From: Flavobacteriales bacterium
Lineage (GTDB): Bacteria > Bacteroidota > Bacteroidia > Flavobacteriales_F > PHOS-HE28
DNA: 46,658 bases
Assembly (NCBI GenBank): GCA_016787995.1
Contig: JAEUTB010000079.1
Span: 1 to 46,658 of the forward strand
Direction: 5' to 3'
Of this stretch, positions 1-8,900 are shown one piece after another. The translations under genes and the position numbers were made by a program. The notes beneath the pieces are model-generated. The model had not been told where the DNA came from and ran no database searches. It was given only the letters and a program-made list of their open reading frames with translations. Each line of letters starts with the position of its first letter. Positions within the stretch are counted from its first letter, which is position 1.

Positions 1-93
1 ATCATCGCCGCCGCCGGAACGGCATTCAGCATCATCGTTCCCTTGGTGTTCGCCTTGATGCCCGTTTCCATGTTCCTCGGTTGGATCAAGTGA
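1..93 (+). CDS. sdhC: Succinate dehydrogenase/fumarate reductase cytochrome b subunit, C-terminal end (partial)
   Basis: Only the last 30 codons are in the window, in frame 1 and ending in TGA. The peptide is hydrophobic with a long aliphatic run ([13 protein letters not shown]) and ends MFLGWIK, as expected for the last transmembrane helix of the membrane anchor of complex II. The call rests mainly on position: in Bacteroidota the order is sdhC-sdhA-sdhB, and sdhA starts 22 bases downstream. The heme-ligand histidines would lie upstream of the window and cannot be checked. Confidence 0.75.
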   Translation: MIAAAGTAFSIIVPLVFALMPVSMFLGWIK

Positions 94-115
94 TCCCTTG
101 AACGCATCGCATTCC

Positions 116-2131
116 ATGAGCAAGCTCGACAGCAAGATCCCTCCCGGTCCCATCGACAAGAAGTGGACCTACCACAAGGGTCACATCCGCATCGTAGCGC
201 CGGCCAACAAGCGCCGCATCGACATCATCGTAGTGGGCACGGGCCTGGCCGGTGGTGCTGCGGCCGCCTCGTTGGCGGAGATGGGCTACAACGTGAAAGC
301 CTTCTGCTTCCAGGATAGCGCCCGTCGCGCACACAGCATCGCTGCGCAGGGTGGCATCAACGCCGCCAAGAACTACCAGAACGACGGCGACAGCACTTAC
401 CGCCTGTTCTACGACACGGTGAAAGGCGGCGATTACCGCGCGCGTGAGGCCAACGTTTACCGCTTGGCCGAGGTCAGCGCGAACATCATCGATCAGTGCG
501 TGGCGCAAGGTGTGCCCTTCGCTCGCGATTACGGTGGATTGCTGGACAACCGCTCCTTCGGGGGCGTGCAGGTGAGCCGCACGTTCTACGCCCGCGGACA
601 GACCGGCCAGCAGCTGTTGCTCGGTGCCTACAGCGCCTTGATGCGCCAGGTAGGTAAGGGTACGGTGCAGATGTACGACCGCCACGAGATGCTCGATGTG
701 GTCGTGGTCGATGGCAAGGCTCGCGGGATCATCGCGCGCAACCTGCTCACCGGCGAGATCGAACGCCATGGCGCACACGCCGTGCTGCTGTGCACCGGCG
801 GCTATGGTAACGTGTTCTTCCTGAGCACGAATGCTATGGGCAGCAACGTCACCGCCGCTTGGAAAGCGCATAAGCGCGGGGCCTATTTCGGGAACCCCTG
901 CTACACCCAGATCCACCCCACGTGCATCCCGGTGAGCGGTACGCATCAGAGCAAGCTTACGCTCATGTCCGAATCGTTGCGCAACGATGGCCGCATCTGG
1001 GTGCCCGCGAAACTCGAAGACGCGAAGGCCATCCGCGACGGCAAGAAGAAGGGTAGCGACATCCCCGAGGCGGATCGTGACTACTACCTGGAGCGCCGCT
1101 ACCCGGCCTTCGGGAACCTCGTTCCGCGTGACGTAGCCAGCCGCGCTGCGAAAGAGCGTTGCGATGCGGGTTTCGGTGTGAACAAGACCGGTGAAGCCGT
1201 GTACCTCGACTTCAGCGCGGCCATTGAGCGCTACGGCAAGCTCGAGGCGAACGTGAAGAAGATCGAGAACCCGAGCAAGGAGAAGATCACGGAGCTCGGT
1301 CGCGCGGTGGTGAGCGAGAAGTACGGCAACCTCTTCGACATGTACGAGAACATCGTCGGCGAGAACCCCTACGACCACGCGATGAAGATCTACCCAGCCG
1401 TGCACTATACCATGGGCGGCCTGTGGGTGGACTACAACCTGCAGACCACGGTGCCGGGCCTCTTCGCGTTGGGTGAAGCCAACTTCAGCGACCACGGGGC
1501 GAACCGCTTGGGTGCTTCAGCGCTCATGCAAGGGCTGGCCGATGGCTATTTCGTGATCCCGTACACGGTGGGCGATTACCTGGCGGATGACATCCGCACG
1601 GGTCCGATCGACACCAAGCGGCCGGAGTTCGCTGCGGCGGAGAAGGAGGTGAAGGATCGGATCAACCACTTCATCAACAACAAGGGCACCAAACCTGTGG
1701 ACGACTTCCACCGCGCGCTGGGCAAGGTGATGTGGGACAAGTGCGGCATGGCGCGCAACGAGCAAGGCTTGAAGCAGGCCATCCAGGAGATCCGCGCCAT
1801 CCGCGAGGATTTCTGGAAGAACGTGCGCGTGCCGGGCAAAGCGGACGGTTTCAATCAGGAGCTGGAGAAAGCGGGCCGTGTGGCCGACTTCCTCGAACTG
1901 GGCGAATTGATGTGCATGGACGCGCTGAATCGGAACGAAAGCTGCGGTGGCCACTTCCGGGAGGAGTACCAGGAAATGGACGGTCCACAGAAAGGCGAAG
2001 CCAAGCGCGATGACGACAACTACGCTTACGTAGCCGCGTGGGAGTGGCTTGGCGAAGCCGGCAAGGCCGAGTTGCACAAAGAGCCGCTGGTGTTCGACGA
2101 AGTGAAACTGACGCAACGTTCATATAAGTAA
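116..2131 (+). CDS. sdhA: Succinate dehydrogenase/fumarate reductase flavoprotein subunit
   Basis: Catalytic flavoprotein of complex II, oxidising succinate to fumarate on the cytoplasmic face of the inner membrane and passing electrons to SdhB. The dinucleotide-binding motif [19 protein letters not shown] lies near residues 40-60, followed by [15 protein letters not shown], whose His is the usual covalent FAD attachment site. The HPTCIP and [14 protein letters not shown] segments match the substrate site and catalytic Arg region. I chose ATG 116 ([12 protein letters not shown]), which matches the usual flavobacterial N terminus; an in-frame TTG at 98 would add six residues. The length of 671 aa is normal for the B-type (SdhCAB) enzymes of this phylum. 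It is followed by sdhB after 53 bases. Confidence 0.97.
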   Translation: MSKLDSKIPPGPIDKKWTYHKGHIRIVAPANKRRIDIIVVGTGLAGGAAAASLAEMGYNVKAFCFQDSARRAHSIAAQGGINAAKNYQNDGDSTYRLFYDTVKGGDYRAREANVYRLAEVSANIIDQCVAQGVPFARDYGGLLDNRSFGGVQVSRTFYARGQTGQQLLLGAYSALMRQVGKGTVQMYDRHEMLDVVVVDGKARGIIARNLLTGEIERHGAHAVLLCTGGYGNVFFLSTNAMGSNVTAAWKAHKRGAYFGNPCYTQIHPTCIPVSGTHQSKLTLMSESLRNDGRIWVPAKLEDAKAIRDGKKKGSDIPEADRDYYLERRYPAFGNLVPRDVASRAAKERCDAGFGVNKTGEAVYLDFSAAIERYGKLEANVKKIENPSKEKITELGRAVVSEKYGNLFDMYENIVGENPYDHAMKIYPAVHYTMGGLWVDYNLQTTVPGLFALGEANFSDHGANRLGASALMQGLADGYFVIPYTVGDYLADDIRTGPIDTKRPEFAAAEKEVKDRINHFINNKGTKPVDDFHRALGKVMWDKCGMARNEQGLKQAIQEIRAIREDFWKNVRVPGKADGFNQELEKAGRVADFLELGELMCMDALNRNESCGGHFREEYQEMDGPQKGEAKRDDDNYAYVAAWEWLGEAGKAELHKEPLVFDEVKLTQRSYK

Positions 2132-2138
2132 ACGCACC

Positions 2139-2169
2139 GTAGCGTCGGCCCAATGGGTCGACATGCTAC
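2139..2169 (+). other. Hairpin in the sdhA-sdhB intergenic gap
   Basis: The 53-base gap is largely taken up by a dyad: GTAGC pairs with GCTAC at the outside, and GTCGGCCC pairs with GGGTCGAC (one G-T wobble) around an AAT loop. There is no following T-run, so it does not look like an intrinsic terminator. It could protect or process the polycistronic mRNA; that role is inference. Confidence 0.4.
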
Positions 2170-2184
2170 CAACAATACAGGCAG

Positions 2185-2943
2185 ATGGGCAACATGAAGC
2201 TGAACCTGAAGATCTGGCGCCAGAACGGTCCCAACGACAAGGGGAAGATGGTCGACTATCCGGTGAAGGATGTGTCGGAGGACATGTCGTTCCTGGAGAT
2301 GCTGGATGTATTGAACGACGACCTCGTACGCAAAGGCGACGACCCGATCGCCTTCGATCACGACTGCCGCGAGGGCATTTGTGGATCATGCAGCCTTTTC
2401 ATCAATGGTGAGGCGCACGGCCCCGCGCGGGGCATCACCACCTGCCAGTTGCACATGCGGCGCTTCAAGGATGGCGACACCATCTACGTGGAGCCTTGGC
2501 GCAGCGCGGCCTTCCCGGTGATCAAAGATCTTGCGACCAACCGCGGTGCCTTCGATCGCATCCAGGCGGCCGGCGGTTTCGTGAGCGTGAACACCAGCGG
2601 TAACCTCGTCGATGGCAACGCGGTACCCATCCCGAAGGACGATGCCGACAAGGCCTTCGATGCCGCCACCTGCATCGGTTGCGGAGCTTGTGTGGCCACC
2701 TGCCCGAACGGCTCGGCGATGTTGTTCACCGCGGCGAAAGTCTCACAGTTGTCACTGTTGCCACAAGGCAAACCCGAGAGCAAGCGCCGCGCGCTGGCCA
2801 TGGTGGAGCAGATGGACAAGGAGGGTTTCGGTAACTGCAGCAACACGGGTGCCTGCGAAGTGGAATGCCCGAAAGGCATCAGCTTGGAGCACATCGCACG
2901 CCTGCATCGGGACTATCTTGCTGCGACGGTGACGAAGGAGTGA
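2185..2943 (+). CDS. sdhB: Succinate dehydrogenase/fumarate reductase iron-sulfur subunit
   Basis: Iron-sulfur electron-transfer subunit of complex II, 252 aa. Three cluster motifs are visible in order: the plant-type 2Fe-2S set CREGICGSC with a later Cys in GITTCQ, the 4Fe-4S set [12 protein letters not shown], and the 3Fe-4S set [12 protein letters not shown]. The start at ATG 2185 (MGNMKLNL) is the longest plausible; ATG 2194 (MKLNLKIW) is equally possible and closer to the usual family start. It is the last gene of the sdhCAB operon; the next gene begins 22 bases on, has different character, and is probably not part of the complex II unit. Confidence 0.97.
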   Translation: MGNMKLNLKIWRQNGPNDKGKMVDYPVKDVSEDMSFLEMLDVLNDDLVRKGDDPIAFDHDCREGICGSCSLFINGEAHGPARGITTCQLHMRRFKDGDTIYVEPWRSAAFPVIKDLATNRGAFDRIQAAGGFVSVNTSGNLVDGNAVPIPKDDADKAFDAATCIGCGACVATCPNGSAMLFTAAKVSQLSLLPQGKPESKRRALAMVEQMDKEGFGNCSNTGACEVECPKGISLEHIARLHRDYLAATVTKE

Positions 2944-2965
2944 TTTCACAGATTCGCGAGCTACG

Positions 2966-3295
2966 GTGCACAACTGGAACTATGTATGCTTGGCATGCCG
3001 ATCCAGTGCGCGACGAGCAGCTTCTATCAGTGAGCCTCCTCAATGTCCTCAGTGTGGACAGTCTATGAGGGCCATTGGTGAGGAACTCCGTGTTCCCCCC
3101 AAGAGCGATGATTCAGGATGGAAAGAGCTCGTTGCCATGGTACTGGTTCCCTGGAGGAATGATCCGGCACAGTCTAGAAGGTTCGCGCTAGAGGCTCATC
3201 TTCGTTACTTGAATACGCTTGGAGTTACGGAAGAGCGATTGAATGAGATTCGTCAGATCGAAGCAGAGCTAAGTCGTTTTCCACCGAGAAGGTAG
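2966..3295 (+). CDS. Small zinc-ribbon protein of unknown function
   Basis: A 109-aa reading frame starting at GTG. Two CxxC pairs near the N terminus (C8/C11 in CLAC and C27/C30 in CPQC) make a four-Cys zinc ribbon, followed by a charged helical C terminus with a WRNDP segment near residue 64. I do not recognise a family. Base use is visibly less GC-rich and codon choice less regular than in sdhB or the genes downstream, which fits recent acquisition. The next ATG (codon 34) would delete the zinc ribbon, so the GTG start is preferred. Alternatives: a decayed fragment of a longer protein, or a chance open frame; the regular Cys pairs argue against the latter. Confidence 0.55.
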   Translation: MHNWNYVCLACRSSARRAASISEPPQCPQCGQSMRAIGEELRVPPKSDDSGWKELVAMVLVPWRNDPAQSRRFALEAHLRYLNTLGVTEERLNEIRQIEAELSRFPPRR

Positions 3296-3318
3296 GATGT
3301 TCGATGATCCTCCTGACA

Positions 3319-3411
3319 AGCAAACTCCCCCACGTCGGCACCACCATCTTCACGGTGATGAGACCGCCGTGCGGCGGAGCGGCTGAGTGCGGCGCCATCA
3401 ACCTCAGCAGA
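3319..3411 (+). repeat. Direct repeat flanking the toxin-antitoxin module, left copy
   Basis: Left copy of a roughly 90-base direct repeat; the right copy is 4079-4160. Core 3329-3362 is identical to 4089-4122 at an offset of 760 bases. After a diverged stretch (22 bases here, 13 in the right copy, here containing the small palindrome CCGCCGTGCGGCGG) the match resumes at GAGTGCGGCGCCATCAACCT. The repeats bracket the mntA-hepT pair. Confidence 0.85.
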
Positions 3412-3414
3412 CCT

Positions 3415-3422
3415 TATATTTG
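3415..3422 (+). promoter_or_regulatory. -7 promoter element for the MntA/HepT module
   Basis: TATATTTG fits the Bacteroidota -7 consensus TAnnTTTG exactly and ends four bases before the mntA ATG, so transcription would begin at or next to the start codon. It lies just past the point where the relic aminotransferase copy stops matching, so the module seems to bring its own promoter. I see no convincing -33 TTG at the usual spacing. Confidence 0.6.
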
Positions 3423-3426
3423 AGGT

Positions 3427-3729
3427 ATGTGGCTTAAACCGGAAGAGATCGAAGGTCTTCGTGCCTACTTCGCCACCAAGCCGGTGGTGAACGCCTACCT
3501 CTTCGGCTCCTTTGCGCGCGGTGAGGCGGATGAGAAGAGCGACGTGGACATTCTCGTGGACCTGGACCGCTCGGTGCCGTTCGGCCTTGGCTACTTCGGT
3601 ATGATCGGTGATCTGCAGGAGTTGCTGGGCCGTCCAGTGGATGTGGTCACGCGTGAAGCGCTATCTCCGCATGTGGAGCCCTATGTGAAGCGCGACCTAC
3701 TTCCGATCTATGCGCGACAAGCTCGGTGA
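3427..3729 (+). CDS. mntA: MntA-type minimal nucleotidyltransferase antitoxin
   Basis: 100-aa minimal nucleotidyltransferase. The signature GSX10DXD is intact: G27-S28, then D39 and D41 in GSFARGEADEKSDVDILVD. In the characterised type VII toxin-antitoxin system, MntA transfers AMP from ATP onto a Tyr of its partner HepT and so blocks the toxin. It overlaps the HEPN gene by 20 bases, the usual gene order and coupling. The module sits between two copies of the 5' end of the aminotransferase gene and has its own -7 box. I infer antitoxin function from the pairing; solitary MNT proteins can have other targets. Confidence 0.9.
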   Translation: MWLKPEEIEGLRAYFATKPVVNAYLFGSFARGEADEKSDVDILVDLDRSVPFGLGYFGMIGDLQELLGRPVDVVTREALSPHVEPYVKRDLLPIYARQAR

Positions 3730-4066
3730 TCGCATCCGCGTCCAGCATATCCTTGAGGCCATCGAAATGATCGAGGGTTTCATGAAGGGCCGCACCATCG
3801 AAGACCTCTCGAACGATGCCATGCTCCGCTTTGCAGTGGTGAAGCAACTGGAGATCATCGGCGAAGCGACGTCGCGGATCACGAACGATACGCTGGCATT
3901 GGAGTCGGCGATTCCTTGGAAGCAAGTGACCCTGATGCGGCATGTGCTTGTGCACGACTACTACCGGGTCGATGTGCCCACGGTCTGGAATACGGTGACC
4001 AATGATCTTGGAGCACTTAAGGCGGCGGTCCAACGTCTGCTTGCTGTGCTTCCACTTGCTCCTTGA
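3710..4066 (+). CDS. hepT: HepT-type HEPN ribonuclease toxin
   Basis: 118-aa all-helical HEPN-domain protein. The RNase motif RX4HXY is complete as R77-H82-Y84 in RHVLVHDYY, and Y84 is the expected target for AMPylation by MntA. HEPN toxins of this group cut RNA (mRNA or tRNA) when not modified. The gene overlaps mntA, and its TGA stop touches the ATG of the aminotransferase gene (TGAATG), so the metabolic gene downstream should be translationally coupled to the toxin. Motifs are intact, so I expect an active pair rather than a relic. Confidence 0.9.
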   Translation: MRDKLGDRIRVQHILEAIEMIEGFMKGRTIEDLSNDAMLRFAVVKQLEIIGEATSRITNDTLALESAIPWKQVTLMRHVLVHDYYRVDVPTVWNTVTNDLGALKAAVQRLLAVLPLAP

Positions 4067-5209
4067 ATGGCGATCATCAGCAAACTCGCCCACGTCGGCA
4101 CCACCATCTTCACGGTGATGAGCAAGCTCGCCGCCGAGTGTGGTGCCATCAACCTTAGTCAAGGCTTCCCGGATTTTCCGATCGATGGAAGGTTGAGCGC
4201 GTTGGTGGATGCGGCGATGAAGGCCGGTCACAACCAGTACGCACCGATGCCGGGGCTTCCTTCCTTGCGCGAGGCGATCTCCGACAAGATCCAGAGGTTA
4301 TATGGCTTCCGTTACGATCCTGATACGGAGGTCACCGTGGCGTCCGGTGGCACACAGGCCATCTTCACGGCCATCGGTGCAGTGGTGCATCCCGGTGATG
4401 AGGTCATCATCGTCGATCCCGCCTACGACTGCTATTCGCCCACGGTGGAGTTGTTCGGGGGCAAGCCGGTGCATGTGCGGCTTGGTATTGACATGAAATT
4501 CGACGCCGACGCGGTGAAGGCGGCGATCACCCCGAAGACGCGCATGCTGATGATCAACACGCCGCACAACCCGGCGGGCACGATCCTGCGCGATGCGGAC
4601 ATGAAGCGCATAGCCGGCATGCTGCGCGGTACGGACATCATCCTGTTGAGCGACGAGGTATATGAGCACCTGGTCTTCGATGGGGAGCCCCATGCTTCTG
4701 CGATCAATTATCCCGAGCTGCGCGATCGCGCGTTCGTGATCTTCAGCTTCGGCAAGGTGTTCCATACCACTGGTTGGAAGATGGGCTATGCCGTGGCGCC
4801 AAAGACCTTGATGTCCGAGTTCAGAAAGGTGCATCAGTTCAATGTGTTCAGCGTGAACACCCCCATGCAACACGCGTTGGCGACCTACATGAACGAGCCA
4901 TTGAGCTACGAGGCCGTTCCATCTTTCTATCAGGCCAAGCGTGATCGTTTCTCCACCGGCATGGTGAAGTCACGCTTCAAGCTGCTGCCCTGCGAGGGTT
5001 CCTATTTCCAAACCGCCGACTACAGCGAGATCAGCTTGGAAGACGACATGACCTTCGCGCAGCGCGTTACCCGCGAGTTTGGAGTGGCGACGATCCCGCT
5101 GTCACCCTTCTACAAGGAGCCGCCCAGCGAGCAACGCTTGCTTCGTTTCTGCTTTGCCAAGCAGGACGCTACCTTGGATGCCGCGATAGAGAAACTATGC
5201 AGGATCTGA
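4067..5209 (+). CDS. ybdL: PLP-dependent methionine/glutamine-type aminotransferase (YbdL-like)
   Basis: 380-aa fold-type I aminotransferase of the kynurenine/methionine aminotransferase group. The Schiff-base Lys is K230 in FSFGKVFHTTGWKMGYA; the PLP ring contacts N168 (NTPHNP), D196 and Y199 (SDEVYE) are in place; the substrate-carboxylate Arg is in LLRFCF near the C terminus. Its 3' end overlaps an omega-amidase gene by 13 bases. That pairing suggests transamination of keto acids such as keto-methylthiobutyrate with glutamine, the amidase then clearing alpha-ketoglutaramate. The first ~30 codons are duplicated upstream at 3304, and this copy carries SKLA in place of the usual SKLP. The start is fused to the hepT stop. 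Confidence 0.92.
   Translation: MAIISKLAHVGTTIFTVMSKLAAECGAINLSQGFPDFPIDGRLSALVDAAMKAGHNQYAPMPGLPSLREAISDKIQRLYGFRYDPDTEVTVASGGTQAIFTAIGAVVHPGDEVIIVDPAYDCYSPTVELFGGKPVHVRLGIDMKFDADAVKAAITPKTRMLMINTPHNPAGTILRDADMKRIAGMLRGTDIILLSDEVYEHLVFDGEPHASAINYPELRDRAFVIFSFGKVFHTTGWKMGYAVAPKTLMSEFRKVHQFNVFSVNTPMQHALATYMNEPLSYEAVPSFYQAKRDRFSTGMVKSRFKLLPCEGSYFQTADYSEISLEDDMTFAQRVTREFGVATIPLSPFYKEPPSEQRLLRFCFAKQDATLDAAIEKLCRI
4079..4160 (+). repeat. Direct repeat flanking the toxin-antitoxin module, right copy
   Basis: Right copy of the repeat described at 3319-3411; it forms codons 5-31 of the intact aminotransferase gene. Identity with the left copy is complete over 4089-4122, and after a gap it continues to about 4156. 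Confidence 0.85.
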
Positions 5210-5976
5210 AGGTCACCATCGCACAGAGCATGCTCCATTGGGAGGATGCGGAAGCGAACCGCAGGATGTTCGAGACGAAGCTTGCGATCCTCGCTGGCAA
5301 GACCGATGTGGTCGTGCTTCCGGAAATGTTCACCACTGGTTTCAGCATGCGCAGCGATGAGCTGGCGGAGGACATGACCGGTCCGACGGTGCGATGGATG
5401 CGCGAGCAAGCGAAGAAGCTCGATGCGGCGGTCTACGGAAGCGTGATCATCACGGAAGGTGGGAAGTGCTTCAACCGCGGTCTTTTCGTGAAGCCCGATG
5501 GCCAGGTGACGGTCTACGACAAGCGCCACCTGTTCCGCTTCGCCAACGAGACCGATCACTACAGTGCTGGTAGCGAGCGCGTGGTGGTGGATTGGCGCGG
5601 TTGGCGGATCCTGCTGCAGATCTGCTTCGACCTGCGCTTTCCGGTCTTCGCGCGGAACCGGAGCGACTATGACGCTATGCTGTATGTGGCCAATTGGCCG
5701 GAAGCACGCCGCTATCCATGGAGCCATTTATTGATCGCGCGTGCCATCGAGAACCAATGCTACGTGGCTGGTGTCAACCGCGTGGGCATGGATGGCAAAG
5801 GCATCCACTACACGGGAGATAGTGTGGTGATCGATCCACGCGGTGCGGTGATCGGTCAGGTGGAGCCCTCGATGGAAGGCACGGCGAGCGTGACTTTCGA
5901 CCGGGAAGCGTTGGAGGACTTCCGTGCGAAGTTCCCTGTGGCCTTGGAGGCCGACGACTTCGAGCTGAAGTGGTGA
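5197..5976 (+). CDS. yafV: Omega-amidase YafV (nitrilase superfamily)
   Basis: 259-aa C-N hydrolase. The Glu-Lys-Cys triad is visible: E43 in LPEMFTTGFSM, K109 in YDKRHLF and C143 in QICFDLRFPVF. Omega-amidases of this branch hydrolyse alpha-ketoglutaramate (and the succinamate analogue) to the dicarboxylate plus ammonia, which pulls glutamine-dependent transamination forward. The start overlaps the end of the aminotransferase gene by 13 bases, so the two are coupled. The gene converges on the T9SS adhesin with only eight bases between stops. Cytoplasmic; no signal peptide. Confidence 0.93.
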   Translation: MQDLKVTIAQSMLHWEDAEANRRMFETKLAILAGKTDVVVLPEMFTTGFSMRSDELAEDMTGPTVRWMREQAKKLDAAVYGSVIITEGGKCFNRGLFVKPDGQVTVYDKRHLFRFANETDHYSAGSERVVVDWRGWRILLQICFDLRFPVFARNRSDYDAMLYVANWPEARRYPWSHLLIARAIENQCYVAGVNRVGMDGKGIHYTGDSVVIDPRGAVIGQVEPSMEGTASVTFDREALEDFRAKFPVALEADDFELKW

Positions 5977-5984
5977 GCCCTTGC

Positions 5985-8900
5985 TTAGCGCATCACTTGG
6001 ATGTGGCCCATCTGTTCCTGCTCCATGCCTAGCGTACCATCCTTGTCCTGGAACTTGTAGGCGAGGCGCCAGACGTACATGTCGTTCTTCACCACGGAGC
6101 CTCCGTAAGTGCCGTCCCAACCCATGGTGGGGTCGTCGCTCTCGAACATCAGGTTGCCCCATCGGTCGAAGACCCACAGGTGCATGGTAGCGATGTTCTT
6201 ACCGACCGGGATGAAGATGTCGTTGGTGCCATCGCCGTTCGGCGTGAACGTGTTCGGGATGAAGATCGCCGAAGGACAGTATTCGATCACCTGAGCGGAG
6301 TCACGTGCGGTGCAGTCGAACTGGTTGGTCACTTCCACCACGTACCAGCCATAGGCGCCTGCAAGAATAACGCGCGACTGTTCGCCCGTGTTCCATTCAT
6401 AGCGTGAGCCTGGGTTACCTGCGTCGATACGCACGTATTCCTCATCCTCGCCGAGACAGGTATGGAACTGCTTGGCGGCCATTTGCACTGGTGAAGGATT
6501 GAACTGTACCGTGATGGCATCGGACCGTTGGCAGAGCCCATTACTCACTTGAACGGTGTAGGTGCCAGCTTGTCGGATCGGGATCGAGCGTGTGGTGGCG
6601 CCGTTGCTCCACGAATAGGTGGATCCTGGATTGCCAGCATCCACGAGGAGTACCTCACCCTCGCACAACACCGTGTCCATGCCGAGTTCCACTTGAGGAG
6701 GGGCGACGAAATGCACGTTCGCGGAGTAGGTCGCAGAACATCCGATGGCATTGGTGATGGTGACCGTGTAGGTTCCGCTGGTCTCTACCGTGATCGTGCG
6801 TGTGGTCCATCCTGCGTTCCAGAGATAGGTGGATCCTTCATTTCCTGCGTCCAGTGTTACGCTCTCCCCGATGCAGAGGGAAACATCAGCGAGCACATCC
6901 ACGGGTGCCGTCTGAACGGTGATGACACGTTGATCCGAAGCAGAGCAAGCCCCATTGCTCACGGTCACGGTGTAGATGCCTGCTTCACCCACGTCGATCG
7001 TGTTCGTGGTCTGTCCGGTGCTCCAAAGGATATCGAGCCCGGCATTCCCTGCATCGAGCGGGATGGTGCTTCCAGCGCAGATGGTGGTGTCCGCACCGAG
7101 GTCCACGGTGACTTCGGCGACCAGGTCCACGACGGCATCGAAGGTTGCGCTGCAGTTCTGTGCGGTGGTCACCGTTACGCTATAGGTTCCACTTGCTCCG
7201 GGTTGGATACTCTGTGTGGTAGCGCCGGTGCTCCAGAGGTAGGTGGCGCCAGGGTTACCCGCGTTCAATGTGACCGGGCTTGTGATGCAACTCGTGATGT
7301 TGGTGAGTTCATCCACGGGTAAGGCGTTGAGCGCGATGGTCACCGCATCCGCCGAAGCACAGCCTTGAGGGGAGGTGACCTGCACGGAATAAGTGCCGCT
7401 GGTGGTCACCATGAGCTGTTGCGTGGTGGCACCGGTGCTCCACGCGAAGGTGCTGCCGGCATTGCCCGCGTCGAGCGCCAATTGGGGTACGCCGCAGAGC
7501 GACACGTTCGGCCCAAGTTCAACGACCGGCATCGGATGTAATGTCACATTGAAGGTGGTCGATACCTCACAGCCTTGCGCATCGGCCACGGTCACGGTAT
7601 AGAGGCCCGAATTGTTGGGAACGATGCTTGGGATTTCTTCCCCGCTGGACCAGGTATAGCTCACCCCGGTTACGGGTGCGTTCAATGTGGGCGGGGTGTT
7701 CGCACACCCGCTGGCCACGGACTGCGTGGGTACACCAGCGAATGCACGGGTGATCACCACTTGGTCGCTAACGGAGCACCCGTTCGCATCGGTGATGGTC
7801 ACGGCGTAGGTGGCCGTAGCATCGGTAAGAATGGTGGGCGATTGGATGTTGCCAGCGTTCAGGTTCGCCGCGGGGGTCCAGGCGTATTGGGCGTTGGGCA
7901 CGTTGTGCTGAACGGTCAGCTGATGACCCAAGGCGGAGCAAAGCGTTACATCGTTCCCTGCGTTCGCAGTGTAGCCAGTGGTGACCACCACGGTCACGCT
8001 TTGGCTGAGCGCACAGCCGCTGGCCGTGTGGGTCACGGTGCAGGTATAGGTCGTTGTTTGGGTGGGCGTAGCGACGGGGTTCGCGATGTTGGCGTTGTTC
8101 AACCCGGCGCCGGTCCAGGCATAGCTCAAGCCCGATCCACCGGCCGCGGTCGCGTTCAACTGCACGGATTGGCCCTGGCACAAAGTGTCATTGGCGGTGG
8201 TCACATTCACGCTGAGCAACTGGCCCACGGTGATGGTGACCTGTCCGCTGGCTGTACAGCCGATACCCGATGTGGCCGTAACACTATAGGTCGTGGTAGT
8301 GGTCGGTGTGGCAATGGGCGACTGTACATCAGTGGCGCTAAGCGTTCCATTGTTAGGTGTCCACGCATAAGTGATATTGGTCCCTGATGACGGTGTGGCC
8401 GTGAGCGGAAGTCCCGCTATTGCGCAGAGGGTGGTGTTCGGGGTCACGGATAGGTTGAAGACCGGGTCCACTTGCACATACGCCGAATCACTGTAGACAC
8501 ATCCTCCGGTCGGATCGGTCCCTTGCAGCACGTACCAACCCGATGTGGTGGGGGTGGCTACGGGGTTATGGATGGTGGCATCGTTCAGTGTACCGGCTTG
8601 GCTCCAGGAGTAGTCAAGGTAGTTGTTGTCGTAACGTCCGATGAGGAAGTCGTCGATGGCCCAGTTGTCATGCCCTGCGCCGTTGTGTGCGATCTGGCGC
8701 AAGCGGAACGTGGTGTTCGTGCTTTGCGCGCCGGGTGGGATGGTGACATCAAGCGGCGTGAAATCCGGGTGATCGCTTTCGTCGTATGTGGTGATCGGGT
8801 TCCAGTTCAACCCGTTGTTCGTGGAATATTCCAGGACGATGTCCTCGCCCTCATCGGCGTCATCACAAGGAGCAGTGCCGTTGGCGATCTTCAGTAGGAA

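Larger units (their letters stand above)
3304..3423 (+). pseudogene. Relic 5' copy of the downstream aminotransferase gene
   Basis: A 39-codon open frame (MILLTSKLPHVGTTIFTVM...) ending in TGA. It copies the first roughly 30 codons of the aminotransferase gene at 4067: bases 3329-3362 are identical to 4089-4122 (34 of 34), and bases from 3385 resume matching 4136 onward after a 9-base in-frame length difference. Similarity stops near 3411. It keeps the SKLP-VGTTIFTVM start typical of methionine/kynurenine-type aminotransferases, whereas the downstream intact copy has SKLA. It is therefore probably the original start of the gene, cut off when the toxin-antitoxin module arrived. The relic could still be translated as a short peptide. 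Confidence 0.8.

Noticed and set aside
86-1495. 469-codon minus-strand open frame opposite sdhA
   Set aside because: It is the antisense shadow of sdhA: no signal peptide, no recognisable motif, Ala/Val/His-rich as expected from reverse reading of high-GC codons. sdhA is certain.
6290-7720. Regularly spaced repeats that could be read as a CRISPR
   Set aside because: Period near 210 bases, diverged units, fully in frame inside a protein of repeated Ig-like domains; no short identical repeats with unique spacers.
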